64,000 nt of DNA, from contig NZ_JADMLH010000016.1 of NCBI RefSeq assembly GCF_016464385.1, positions 124,001 through 188,000 on the forward strand, given 5' to 3'. This stretch comes from Nucisporomicrobium flavum. GTDB lineage: Bacteria > Actinomycetota > Actinomycetes > Mycobacteriales > Micromonosporaceae. The notes under the pieces were generated by a model that was not told where the DNA came from, ran no database searches, and saw only the letters and a list, made by a program, of their open reading frames with translations. Position 1 is the first letter of the stretch. Each line of letters starts with the position of its first letter. The position numbers and the translations under genes are program-made. Shown here in pieces: positions 1 through 8,257 of this stretch.

Positions 1-2
1 TC

Positions 3-956
3 CGCGGGATCGCCGCCGCCCATTCCGAGCTCCATGTCGATCACGAGAACCGGGTCGTGCATCGCGCCGACGCCCCGGTCCGCGGCAAGGTCGGCCTCGT
101 CTCGGGCGGCGGCTCCGGGCACGAACCGCTGCACGCGGGCTTCGTCGGGCCCGGGATGCTGGACGCCGCCTGCGCGGGCGAGGTCTTCACGTCCCCCGTA
201 CCGGATCAGATGGTGGCCGCCACCAAGGCGGTCGACGGCGGCGCCGGGGTGCTGCACATCGTCAAGAACTACACCGGCGACGTCATGAACTTCGAGATGG
301 CCGCCGAGCTGGCCGAGGCGGAGACCGGCGTGTCCGTGGTCTCCGTCGTGACCGACGACGACGTGGCCGTGCAGGACAGCCTCTACACGGCCGGGCGCCG
401 CGGCGTGGGCGTCACCGTGCTGGTCGAGAAGATCGCCGGCGCCGCGGCCGAGGAGGGCCGCCCGCTCGCCGAGGTCGCCGACGTGGCGCGCAAGGTCAAC
501 GCGAACGGCCGCAGCATGGGCGTGGCGCTGACCTCGTGCACCGTCCCCGCGGCCGGCAAGCCCACGTTCGACCTGCCCGACGGCCAGATGGAGGTCGGCA
601 TCGGCATCCACGGCGAGCCGGGGCGCCGCCGCGTGCCCACCGCGCCCGCCGCGGAGATCGCCGAGATGCTGGTGCAGCCGATCCTCGCCGACCTCGACTT
701 CACCGGCGGCGACGGTGTGATCGCGTTCGTCAACGGCATGGGCGCCACCCCGCTGCTCGAGCTGTACGTGATGTACCAGGAGGTCGCCACGCTGCTGAGC
801 AAGGCCGGCGTGTCGATCGCGCGGTCGCTGGTCGGGCCGTACATCACCAGCCTCGACATGGCCGGCTGCTCGGTGACGCTCGTGAAGGCCGACGACGAGC
901 TCCTGCGCCTGTGGGACGCACCGGTGCAGACCCCGGCGCTGCGGTGGGGGCGCTGA
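3..956 (+). CDS. dhaK: Dihydroxyacetone kinase subunit DhaK (5' end cut by window)
   Basis: Binds dihydroxyacetone (Dha) for phosphorylation by DhaL. The open frame runs in from the left edge without a stop, and residues upstream of the first GTG (position 57) still match DhaK (RGIAAAHSELHV), so the gene starts outside the window. Diagnostic stretches are GKVGLVSGGGSGHEPLHAGF, the PVPDQM segment, HIVKNYTGDVMNF and GIGIHGEPG; the His of the last is the residue that binds Dha covalently in this family. The stop TGA overlaps the dhaL ATG by one base, so the two subunits are translationally coupled. The family assignment is firm; only the N-terminus is missing. Confidence 0.97.
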   Translation, partial: RGIAAAHSELHVDHENRVVHRADAPVRGKVGLVSGGGSGHEPLHAGFVGPGMLDAACAGEVFTSPVPDQMVAATKAVDGGAGVLHIVKNYTGDVMNFEMAAELAEAETGVSVVSVVTDDDVAVQDSLYTAGRRGVGVTVLVEKIAGAAAEEGRPLAEVADVARKVNANGRSMGVALTSCTVPAAGKPTFDLPDGQMEVGIGIHGEPGRRRVPTAPAAEIAEMLVQPILADLDFTGGDGVIAFVNGMGATPLLELYVMYQEVATLLSKAGVSIARSLVGPYITSLDMAGCSVTLVKADDELLRLWDAPVQTPALRWGR

Positions 957-1579
957 TGGACGCCGCAGCTGTGGCCGCCTGGCTGCGCGAGTTCGCCCGG
1001 CTCATCGCGGAGAACAAGGAGCTGCTGACCGAGCTCGACTCGGCAATCGGCGACGCCGACCACGGCACCAACATGGACCGCGGCATGACGGCGGTGCTGA
1101 CCGCGCTCGACGGCGCGGCCGGGACCCCGGGCGCGCTGCTCAAGCGCACCGGGATGACGCTGGTCAGCACGGTCGGCGGCGCCAGCGGCCCGCTCTACGG
1201 CACCGCGTTCCTGCGCATGGCGACGGCCGCCGGCGACGCCGACAGCCTCGACGCTGAAGGCTTCGCCAAGGTGCTGCGCGCCGGTCTCGACGGGGTCGTG
1301 GCCCGCGGGAAGGCCGAGATCGGCGACAAGACGATGATCGACGCGCTCACCCCCGCGGTGGACGCGCTGGACGCCGCACTCGCCGACGGGCAGCCGCTCG
1401 GCGAGGCGCTGCGGGCCGCGGTCCGCGGCGCCGAGCAGGGCCGGGAGGCGACGATCCCGCTGGTCGCCCGCAAGGGCCGCGCCAGTTACCTGGGCGAACG
1501 CAGCGCCGGCCACCAGGATCCGGGCGCCACCTCGGTGACGATGCTGGTGGCGGCCGCCGCGAAGGCGCTCGGGGCCTGA
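956..1579 (+). CDS. dhaL: Dihydroxyacetone kinase ADP-binding subunit DhaL
   Basis: DhaL of the PTS-dependent kinase keeps ADP/ATP as a bound cofactor that is recharged by DhaM and passes phosphate to Dha on DhaK. The 207-residue protein shows the Mg-nucleotide motif IGDADHGTNMDRGM near residues 30-43 and the GGASGPLYGTAFL loop. The ATG at 956 lies inside the dhaK stop (TGATG). The next gene starts 5 bases after this stop, and that gene is a DhaM fusion. This supports PEP-driven rather than free-ATP kinase chemistry. Length is normal for the family. Confidence 0.96.
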   Translation: MDAAAVAAWLREFARLIAENKELLTELDSAIGDADHGTNMDRGMTAVLTALDGAAGTPGALLKRTGMTLVSTVGGASGPLYGTAFLRMATAAGDADSLDAEGFAKVLRAGLDGVVARGKAEIGDKTMIDALTPAVDALDAALADGQPLGEALRAAVRGAEQGREATIPLVARKGRASYLGERSAGHQDPGATSVTMLVAAAAKALGA

Positions 1580-1584
1580 GCCCG

Positions 1585-4008
1585 ATGGTCGGCCTGGTGG
1601 TGGTCAGCCACAGCCGCGCGCTGGCCCGCGCGGCGGTGGCGCTGGCCGCCGAGATGACGCAGGGCCGGCCGGTGCCGCTCGAGATCGCCGCCGGGCTCGA
1701 CGAGACCACCACCGGCACCGACGCGGTCGCGATCACCACCGCGATCCAGGCCGCCGACCGCGGAGACGGCGTCGTCGTGCTCATGGACCTCGGCAGCGCC
1801 GTGCTCTCCGCCGAGCTGGCGCTCGAGATGCTCGACGACGACGCCCGCGAGCGGGTCGTGCTCTGCGCGGCCCCGCTGGTCGAGGGTCTGGTCGCCGCGG
1901 TGGTCACGGCCGCCGGCGGCGCCGGCCGCAAGGAGGTCGCCGGGGAGGCGATGGGCGCGCTCGCCGGCAAGCTCGCCCACCTGGGCGGCCAGGAACCCCG
2001 CCAGCCGGAAGGTACGGGCACAGACTCCGACGCCGATTTCGTGGTGCGGATCCCTCACGGACTGCACGCCCGTCCCGCCGCCCGCCTCGTCACGCTGGCC
2101 CGGGACTTCGACGCGCGGGTGGAGCTCCGCAACGGCACGACCGGATCGGGCTGGGTGCCGGCGTCCAGCCTCTCCCGGGTCGCCACCCTCGGCGTCCTGC
2201 CGGGGCACCGGGTCGACGTCCGCGCGTCCGGCCCGCAGGCGCGGGAGGCCGTCGACGGGATTCTCGCCCTGGCCGCCGCCGACTTCGGCGAAACCGAGGG
2301 GGACAGAGCCGTCCCCGAGCCGCCCGCCCGCGCGCCGGTGGGCGCCGGTGTGCCCGCCTCCCCGGGCATCGCCGTCGGCCCGGTCCGGCACGCCGCGTCC
2401 GCCGTGCCGGAGGTTCCCGACGAGCCGTACCGGGGGGCTGAGCAGGAACGCGGCCGGATCGAAGCGGCAACCGCCACGGTCCGCGACGAGCTGAGGAGGC
2501 TGCGCGCGGCCACGGCCCGGGAGGCGGGCGAGGGGCACGCCGGCATCTTCGACGCCCACCTGCTGCTGCTCGACGACGCCGACCTGCTCGACGACGTCCG
2601 CGCCCGCATCGACGACGGCTCCCCGGCCCCGCGAGCCTGGGCCGATGCCACCGGGCGGGTCGCCGCGGAGTTCGACGCGCTGGAGGACCCGTACCTGCGG
2701 GGGCGGGCGTCCGACGTGCGCGAGGTCGGCTCGCAGGTGCTGCGTACGCTGCTCGGCGCCGGTTCCGCCGCCATGCCCGGGGCGGGAGTGCTCGTGGCCC
2801 CCGATCTCAGTCCGGCGGAGGCGGCGGTCCTGGATCCCGAGCGGGCGGCCGGGGTGCTGCTCGCGTACGGAAGCCCCACGTCACACGGCGCGATCCTGGC
2901 CCGTACCCGGGGAATCCCAGCGGTGGTGGGCCTGGGCCCGGCCATCCTGGAGGTCCCGGACGGCACGCCCGTCGCGCTGGACGGCGGCACCGGCGAGGTC
3001 GTCGTCGCCCCCGCCGATTCCGTCGTCGCGGAGTTCACGAAGCGGTCCGCCGAGCAGGCGTCGCGGCGCGATCGGGCGGCGGCCCGCGCGTCCGCACCGG
3101 CGGCGACCCGCGACGGCGAACCGCTGACGGTCGGCGCGAACGTCGGCTCGGTGGCCGACGCGCGGGCCGCCGCCGGCAGTGGGGCTGACCTGGCGGGCCT
3201 GGTCCGCACGGAGTTCCTCTTCCTCGACCGCGACGCGGCGCCCGATGCCGACGAGCAGGAGGCCGTCTACCGGCAGATCGCGGAGGCGCTGGGCGGCCGG
3301 CGGCTCACGCTGCGCACCCTCGACGTCGGCGGCGACAAACCGCTGCGCTACCTGCCGGCGGCCGCGGAGGCCAACCCGTTCCTGGGCGTACGCGGCATCC
3401 GGCACTCCCTCGCCCACCCCCACCTCCTCGCCGACCAGCTCCTCGCGTTCGTCCGGGTGGCGTACGACGTGCCGGTCAGCGTGATGGTCCCCATGGTCAG
3501 CACGGTCGCCGAGGTGGTGACCGTGCGGCGGATGCTCGACGAGGCGGTCGCCCGGGCGGGCCGCGGAACCCCGCCCGGCCTGCGCGTGGGCGTCATGACC
3601 GAGGTGCCCGCCACGGCGCTGAAGACGGCCGCGCTCACGCCGTACGTGGACTTCTTCAGCATCGGCACCAACGACCTCACCCAGTACGCCCTGGCCGCCG
3701 AGCGGGGCAACGCCGCGCTGGCCGGGCTCGCCGACGGCCTGGACCCCGGCGTGCTGCGCCTGATCGACGCGGTGTGCCGCGGCGCGGACGGCAGGGCGAC
3801 GGTCGCGGTCTGCGGCGAGCTGGCGTCGGACGAGGCCGCGGTGCCGCTGCTGGCCGGTCTGGGCGTGCGGCAGCTGAGCGTGGTGCCGCGGATGGTTCCG
3901 CTGGTGAAGGAGGCCGTCCGGGCCACGGACCTCGCCGCGGCCACCCGGGCCGCCGCCCGGGCGCTGGACGCCCCGGACGCCGCAACGGTACGCGGGCTCA
4001 TCCCTTGA
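1585..4008 (+). CDS. dhaM: DhaM-HPr-Enzyme I multiphosphoryl transfer protein
   Basis: An 807-residue fusion that can carry phosphate from PEP to DhaL by itself. In order it has: an EIIA-Dha (DhaM) domain with VVVSHSRALA (His9) near residues 1-130; an HPr domain with GLHARPAARL (His161) about residues 150-235; an Enzyme I swivelling domain with SPTSHGAILAR (His434); and a complete PEP-binding barrel with GLVRTEFLFL, FFSIGTNDLTQYALAAERGN and VAVCGELASDE (Cys743). E. coli DhaM stops after part of Enzyme I, whereas here the PEP-binding domain is present and looks intact. It starts 5 bases after dhaL. It could also feed phosphate to other PTS proteins, but none are visible nearby. Confidence 0.95.
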   Translation: MVGLVVVSHSRALARAAVALAAEMTQGRPVPLEIAAGLDETTTGTDAVAITTAIQAADRGDGVVVLMDLGSAVLSAELALEMLDDDARERVVLCAAPLVEGLVAAVVTAAGGAGRKEVAGEAMGALAGKLAHLGGQEPRQPEGTGTDSDADFVVRIPHGLHARPAARLVTLARDFDARVELRNGTTGSGWVPASSLSRVATLGVLPGHRVDVRASGPQAREAVDGILALAAADFGETEGDRAVPEPPARAPVGAGVPASPGIAVGPVRHAASAVPEVPDEPYRGAEQERGRIEAATATVRDELRRLRAATAREAGEGHAGIFDAHLLLLDDADLLDDVRARIDDGSPAPRAWADATGRVAAEFDALEDPYLRGRASDVREVGSQVLRTLLGAGSAAMPGAGVLVAPDLSPAEAAVLDPERAAGVLLAYGSPTSHGAILARTRGIPAVVGLGPAILEVPDGTPVALDGGTGEVVVAPADSVVAEFTKRSAEQASRRDRAAARASAPAATRDGEPLTVGANVGSVADARAAAGSGADLAGLVRTEFLFLDRDAAPDADEQEAVYRQIAEALGGRRLTLRTLDVGGDKPLRYLPAAAEANPFLGVRGIRHSLAHPHLLADQLLAFVRVAYDVPVSVMVPMVSTVAEVVTVRRMLDEAVARAGRGTPPGLRVGVMTEVPATALKTAALTPYVDFFSIGTNDLTQYALAAERGNAALAGLADGLDPGVLRLIDAVCRGADGRATVAVCGELASDEAAVPLLAGLGVRQLSVVPRMVPLVKEAVRATDLAAATRAAARALDAPDAATVRGLIP

Positions 4009-4083
4009 TAACGATGCATGCCAATTTCGTCTGACGGGTTCCCCTGACCCCTTTGGTCACTGCATGCTGATCGAGGGGGCACT

Positions 4084-5790
4084 ATGAGTGAACATGGCTT
4101 GCCACCGCAGGTGCTGACGGAGATCGACAGCCCGGTCCGGGAGACCCGCCTGACCGGGGTGGAGGAGCTGGCCCGGCTCGCGTACGGTGCCGACCTGGCC
4201 ACGGCCGCGGCTGCCCGGGCCGTCCTCACGCGCCTGACCGGCGATGACAGCCGGAGCGTCGCCGCCGCCGCGGCCGCCGCGCTGGAGCGCACGTCGCTGC
4301 GCCTCGAACCGGACCGCGTCGACTTCGGCCAGGTCGCGTCCGGTACGCCGCGGCTGCTGGCCGACGTGCTGGTCACCGGTCCGCCGCTGGCCTTCGCCTC
4401 CGCCTCGGTCGCCGTGTCCGGCCCGGGCCTGCGCGCGGTGCTGATCGGCCGCCGGCTGCGCATCGAGTGGCAGCCCCGGACGTCCTGGCTGGACGGTGCG
4501 GTGACCGTACGCGGCCACGCCGGCTGGGCGGAGGTGCGGGTGACCGGCCAGGTCGAGGCCGCCACCACCGAGGTCGAGGCGCTGCTGGAGTCCGCCGGCG
4601 ACTCCGGGTACCTGCCCGAGGGGCGGGTGACCGTCCTCTCCCCGCCGCCCCCGCGCCGTCGCCGCCGGGGCGCCACCGCCCTCGTGGCCGGGCTGACCGC
4701 GCTCTTCGTGCTCGGCGGTGTCGGCGTCGCCGTGGCGCTCACGCGGGACCGGCCGGTGCTGCGTAGCGAGGCCGCTCTGCCGTCCGTCGCGGCCACCGCA
4801 CCGGCCGAGCCCACCCCCGCGTCGACGACCGGCGCCGCTCCCGCGCCGGCGGCCGTGGCCCGCGTACCGCTGGCCGCGCGCGTGGTCAGCGTCGCCAAGC
4901 CCGCCGTCACCGGCACGATCCGGGTGGGTGACGAGCCTGAGGGCGTGGCCGTCGCACCGGACGGCTGGACGATCTACGTGGCCAACCAGAACTCGCGCGT
5001 CCTGTCCGTCGTCGACACCCGGACGCGGCGGGTCAGCTCCATCTGGCTGCGCAACACGCCCCGGTTCGTGACGATCTCCCGGGACGGGGAGCTCGTCTAC
5101 GTGTCCATGTATGAGAAGGACAAGTCGGGCAGCGGGATGGCCGTGGTCCGCGCCGCCGATCGCAAGGTCATCCGGTACGTGGCCACCGGGCAGCAGCCGT
5201 ACGCGCTGTCCGTGGGCCCGGACGGCCGGGTGTGGGTACCCATCCACAGCCAGCGCAAGGTCGAGGTGTACGCACCCGGCCGCACGGAACCGGCCGCGCA
5301 GGTGACCGTCCCGCCGAACCCGCACGCGGTGGCGTTCTCCGCCCAGCTCCATCGGGCCTTCACCGCCAACCACGAGTCCAATGCGCTGTCCATCATCGAT
5401 ACGCAGACCGACCGGCTGCTCGCCTCCGTACCGGTCAGCAAGGCCCCGCACAGCGTCGCGGTCGCCCCGGACGGCCGGACGGTGCTGGTCGCCGGCTACG
5501 AGGCGGACACCGCCGACCTCATCGACGCGGTCACCATGCGGCGCATCGGCCCGCTCCGGGTCGGCGACATGCCGCAGAGCGTCGCGTTCGCCGCCGACGG
5601 GGCCCACGCGTACGTGGTCAACGAGGGCGACGACACCGTGTCGGTGCTCGACGGGCGTACGGGCAAGGTCACCGCGACCGTGGCCGTGGGCGGCAGCCCT
5701 CGCACGATCGCCGTCGCACCGGACGGGCGGTGGGCGTACGTGTCCAACGGCGACGACGACACCGTCTCGGTGCTGCGCGTGGGGGAGTGA
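4084..5790 (+). CDS. Membrane-anchored YVTN-type beta-propeller protein with N-terminal cytoplasmic domain
   Basis: 568 residues. Residues about 1-75 look like a short HEAT/armadillo-type helical segment (repeated Ala/Leu helices, DDSRSVAAAAAAALE). Residues about 75-180 form a beta-rich domain with DFGQVASGTPR, resembling ASH/Ig-like modules. One transmembrane helix (TALVAGLTALFVLGGVGVAV, about 198-218) follows a basic RRRRRG stop-transfer sequence. After an Ala/Pro/Thr linker come at least six propeller repeats of the type VAVAPDGWTIYVANQNSRVL and YVVNEGDDTVSVLDGRTGKV, predicted outside the cell. The propeller class is clear; ligand and role are unknown. It may be co-transcribed with the next gene, whose ATG follows 4 bases after the stop. 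Confidence 0.85.
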   Translation: MSEHGLPPQVLTEIDSPVRETRLTGVEELARLAYGADLATAAAARAVLTRLTGDDSRSVAAAAAAALERTSLRLEPDRVDFGQVASGTPRLLADVLVTGPPLAFASASVAVSGPGLRAVLIGRRLRIEWQPRTSWLDGAVTVRGHAGWAEVRVTGQVEAATTEVEALLESAGDSGYLPEGRVTVLSPPPPRRRRRGATALVAGLTALFVLGGVGVAVALTRDRPVLRSEAALPSVAATAPAEPTPASTTGAAPAPAAVARVPLAARVVSVAKPAVTGTIRVGDEPEGVAVAPDGWTIYVANQNSRVLSVVDTRTRRVSSIWLRNTPRFVTISRDGELVYVSMYEKDKSGSGMAVVRAADRKVIRYVATGQQPYALSVGPDGRVWVPIHSQRKVEVYAPGRTEPAAQVTVPPNPHAVAFSAQLHRAFTANHESNALSIIDTQTDRLLASVPVSKAPHSVAVAPDGRTVLVAGYEADTADLIDAVTMRRIGPLRVGDMPQSVAFAADGAHAYVVNEGDDTVSVLDGRTGKVTATVAVGGSPRTIAVAPDGRWAYVSNGDDDTVSVLRVGE

Positions 5791-5794
5791 CGCG

Positions 5795-6802
5795 ATGATG
5801 ACGACGGCGGGCTGGATCGCGCTGGGCATCACCGTGTTCGGCGCCTTCAGCTACGCCACCGCGTCGATCCTGCAGGCCGTCGCGGCCCGCCGCAGCAGTG
5901 GCACGGTCGAGACGATGCGCCACCCGCTGTACCTGCTCGGCATCCTCTGCGACATGCTCGCCTGGATCGGCGCGATCGTCGCCCTCCGCGAGCTCGCCGT
6001 CTACGTCGTCGAATCGATCCTGGCCGGGTCGCTGGCCATCACCGTGGTGGCGGCCCGCATCGTCCTCAAGTCCCGCCTGCGCGGGCGCGACGTCACGGCC
6101 GTCATCGTCTCCGTCGCCGCGCTGACCGTCCTGGCCATGTCCGCCGGCCCCCAGCACGACGTCGTGGCCACCACCGCCCTGCGCTGGTCCATCTGCGCGG
6201 CCGCGCTCGCCATGGCGGTGCTCGGCTGGAGCGCGGCCCGGGCCGCGCCGGCCGGGGTGATCGCGGCGATGGGCGGGCTGTGCCTGGGCGGTGCGGCCAT
6301 GACCGGCCGCGCGCTCCCGCGCGCGCCGATGGACATCGTCACGGACCCACTGACGGCGGCCCTGTTGACGTTCGCGGTGACGGGCATGCTCATGTACGCC
6401 CACGCGCTCGGCAAGGGCGAGGTCGGCCCGGTCACGGCGATCCACTGGACCGCGGAGGTCGTCGCGCCGTCCGCCGTCGCCCTGCTGCTGCTGGGCGACA
6501 AGGTGCGGACCGGGTGGGAGATCCCCGCGGCGGTCGCCGTCGTCGTCACCATCGCGGCGGCTGTCATGCTGGCCCGGGCGCCGGCGAGCGAGGCGGCCGC
6601 GGGCGAACCGCTGGCCCTCGAGTGCCCGCTGACCCCGTCGATCGAGGCGCCGCCGCTGCCGGTGCTCGCCCGGGCGGGCATCCCGGTGGTCGCGCACCGC
6701 GCCGGCACGACGGGTGAGCGGATCATCTGGTGGGGACCGCCGCCGATCTGGCGCCCGCCGGCCCGGCCCCGCCCGGCGTCGCAGCCCGCGAGCCGGCTGT
6801 AA
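5795..6802 (+). CDS. Multi-pass membrane protein of the DMT/EamA transporter type
   Basis: 335 residues. The first about 265 are a run of nine or so hydrophobic helices (for example IALGITVFGAFSYATASILQ and ILAGSLAITVVAARIVL), followed by a hydrophilic Pro/Arg-rich tail with WWGPPPIWRPPARPRP. Helix spacing and the late GPVTAIHWTAEVVAPSAVALLLLGDK segment resemble drug/metabolite transporters. ATG 5795 is used because it follows GGGGAG in the end of the previous gene; ATG 5798 is equally possible. Substrate unknown. A second in-frame ATG and the tight spacing indicate coupling to the propeller gene. Confidence 0.7.
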   Translation: MMTTAGWIALGITVFGAFSYATASILQAVAARRSSGTVETMRHPLYLLGILCDMLAWIGAIVALRELAVYVVESILAGSLAITVVAARIVLKSRLRGRDVTAVIVSVAALTVLAMSAGPQHDVVATTALRWSICAAALAMAVLGWSAARAAPAGVIAAMGGLCLGGAAMTGRALPRAPMDIVTDPLTAALLTFAVTGMLMYAHALGKGEVGPVTAIHWTAEVVAPSAVALLLLGDKVRTGWEIPAAVAVVVTIAAAVMLARAPASEAAAGEPLALECPLTPSIEAPPLPVLARAGIPVVAHRAGTTGERIIWWGPPPIWRPPARPRPASQPASRL

Positions 6803-6844
6803 CGTACACGTTTTGCCGGCGGGCGGATCGGTGAAGGCGTCGGC

Positions 6845-7648
6845 ATGCCCTCCGCCACCTCGCAAGCGCGCGGCGCCGCCTCCCGCGCGGCCGACAACAC
6901 CTGGCTCGAGCGCCTCATCCGCGCCGGCTTCATCTGCTACGGCGTGCTCCACCTGCTGTTCGCGTACCTCATCGCGCAGATCGCCTTCGGGGTCGGCGGC
7001 GCGGACGGCGACCAGTCGGGCGCGATGCACAAGCTCGCCGGGAAGCCGTACGGCACCGCGCTGATCGTGGTCCTGGTCGTCGGCCTGGTCGCGCTGGCGG
7101 TCTGGCAGCTGCTCGAGATCGTGACCGTACGCAGCCACCTCGAGCGCCTCGCGTCCGCCGGCCGGGCCGCGTTCTACCTCTACCTGGGCTGGAACGGCGT
7201 CAAGGTGCTGCGGGGCAAGAAGACGTCCAGCGCCGACACGCAGCAGGACGCCACCGAGGGCCTGCTCGGCTCGGACCTGGGCCGCTTCACCGTCGGGCTG
7301 GCGGGCGTGGTGGTCGCGGCGATCGGCGTCGGGCTCGCCTACGCCGGCCTCACCCGGCGCTTCGAGAGGCACCTCAAGATCAGCCGGATGAACGCGGCGA
7401 CGCGACGGGTGATCGGCCGCCTCGGCACCGCCGGGTACACCGCCAAGGGCATCGCGTACGGAATCGCCGGGGTGCTGTTCGTGGTGGCCGCCGTGCGGTA
7501 CGACCCGGACAAGGCCCGCGGCCTGGACGCCGCGCTGCAGGAGCTGGCCGAGCAGAGCTACGGGACGTGGTTGCTGCTGCTCACGGCCGCCGGCTTCGCC
7601 GCGTACGGTTTGTTCGCCGTCGGTGAGGCCCGCTACCGCAAGGTCTGA
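6845..7648 (+). CDS. DUF1206 family membrane protein
   Basis: 267 residues with three duplicated two-helix units typical of DUF1206: WLERLIRAGFICYGVLHLLFAYL, AGRAAFYLYLGWNGVKVL and GTAGYTAKGIAYGIAGVLFV, each beginning with a small-residue GY/G-helix. No catalytic motif is visible and the family function is unknown. It is preceded 42 bases upstream by the EamA-like gene and followed by the sigma factor gene. ATG 6845 has only weak ribosome-binding sequence in front, so the start is moderately certain. Confidence 0.85.
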   Translation: MPSATSQARGAASRAADNTWLERLIRAGFICYGVLHLLFAYLIAQIAFGVGGADGDQSGAMHKLAGKPYGTALIVVLVVGLVALAVWQLLEIVTVRSHLERLASAGRAAFYLYLGWNGVKVLRGKKTSSADTQQDATEGLLGSDLGRFTVGLAGVVVAAIGVGLAYAGLTRRFERHLKISRMNAATRRVIGRLGTAGYTAKGIAYGIAGVLFVVAAVRYDPDKARGLDAALQELAEQSYGTWLLLLTAAGFAAYGLFAVGEARYRKV

Positions 7649-7666
7649 GATTTCTCGCCGGCCCGT

Positions 7667-7695
7667 GCAACGTTTGGTCCGACGGCTGACGTTCT
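7667..7695 (+). promoter_or_regulatory. Possible ECF-type autoregulatory promoter
   Basis: GCAACG (7667-7672) and ACGTTCT (7689-7695), 16 bases apart, resemble the CAAC / CGT -35 and -10 elements used by SigE-like ECF sigma factors, and they sit 29 bases before the sigma factor start. This is a pattern match only. Confidence 0.3.
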
Positions 7696-7723
7696 ACCTC
7701 CGTCATGAGGGAGGCAGCCGAAG

Positions 7724-8257
7724 GTGAAAGCCGAAGACGAGCAGGCGTTCCGGGAGTTCGTGACGTCGCAGATGGCGTCGCTGCGCAAGCTGGCGTACAT
7801 GACCTGCGGTGACTGGCACACGGCGGAGGACGCCGTGGCCAACGCGCTGGTCAAGTTGTACCCGCGCTGGCGCAAGCTGGAACGACCCGACCTGTACGCG
7901 AAGACGATGGTGTACCGGGCCGCGATCGACGAGAGGCGCCGTCCGTGGCGGCGCGAACGGTCGGCCGGCGAGGCGCTGCCGGACGTCGCGATGCGGGATC
8001 CAGCCGGCGCGACCGACGAGCGGTTGCGCATCCGCGCCGCCCTCGAAGCGGTGCCGCCGAGGCAGCGGGCCGCCGTGGTGCTCCGGCACTACCTGGGCCT
8101 GAGCCTGGAGGACACCGCCGGGGTTCTCGGCTGCAACGTCGGGACCGCCAAGAGCCAGACGTCGCGCGGGCTGGCCAAGCTCCGCGAGCTGCTGGCCGCC
8201 GAACGCATCAATCTCAGCGGGGGACCGGTAGAGGAGTGGACCAGTGCAGTTGCATGA
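7724..8257 (+). CDS. ECF RNA polymerase sigma factor, SigE family
   Basis: 177 residues. Region 2 is FREFVTSQMASLRKLAYMTCGDWHTAEDAVANALVKLYPRW and region 4 is LEAVPPRQRAAVVLRHYLGLSLEDTAGVLGCNVGTAKSQTSRGLAKLREL, the pattern of the small actinobacterial SigE-like (SigE/sigma-70 family, about 165-180 aa) factors. It starts with GTG after GAGGGAGGCAGCCGAAG. The 3' end overlaps the next gene by 14 bases, which suggests that the downstream membrane protein is made with it and may govern its activity. No zinc-binding anti-sigma motif is seen in that partner. Confidence 0.9.
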   Translation: MKAEDEQAFREFVTSQMASLRKLAYMTCGDWHTAEDAVANALVKLYPRWRKLERPDLYAKTMVYRAAIDERRRPWRRERSAGEALPDVAMRDPAGATDERLRIRAALEAVPPRQRAAVVLRHYLGLSLEDTAGVLGCNVGTAKSQTSRGLAKLRELLAAERINLSGGPVEEWTSAVA

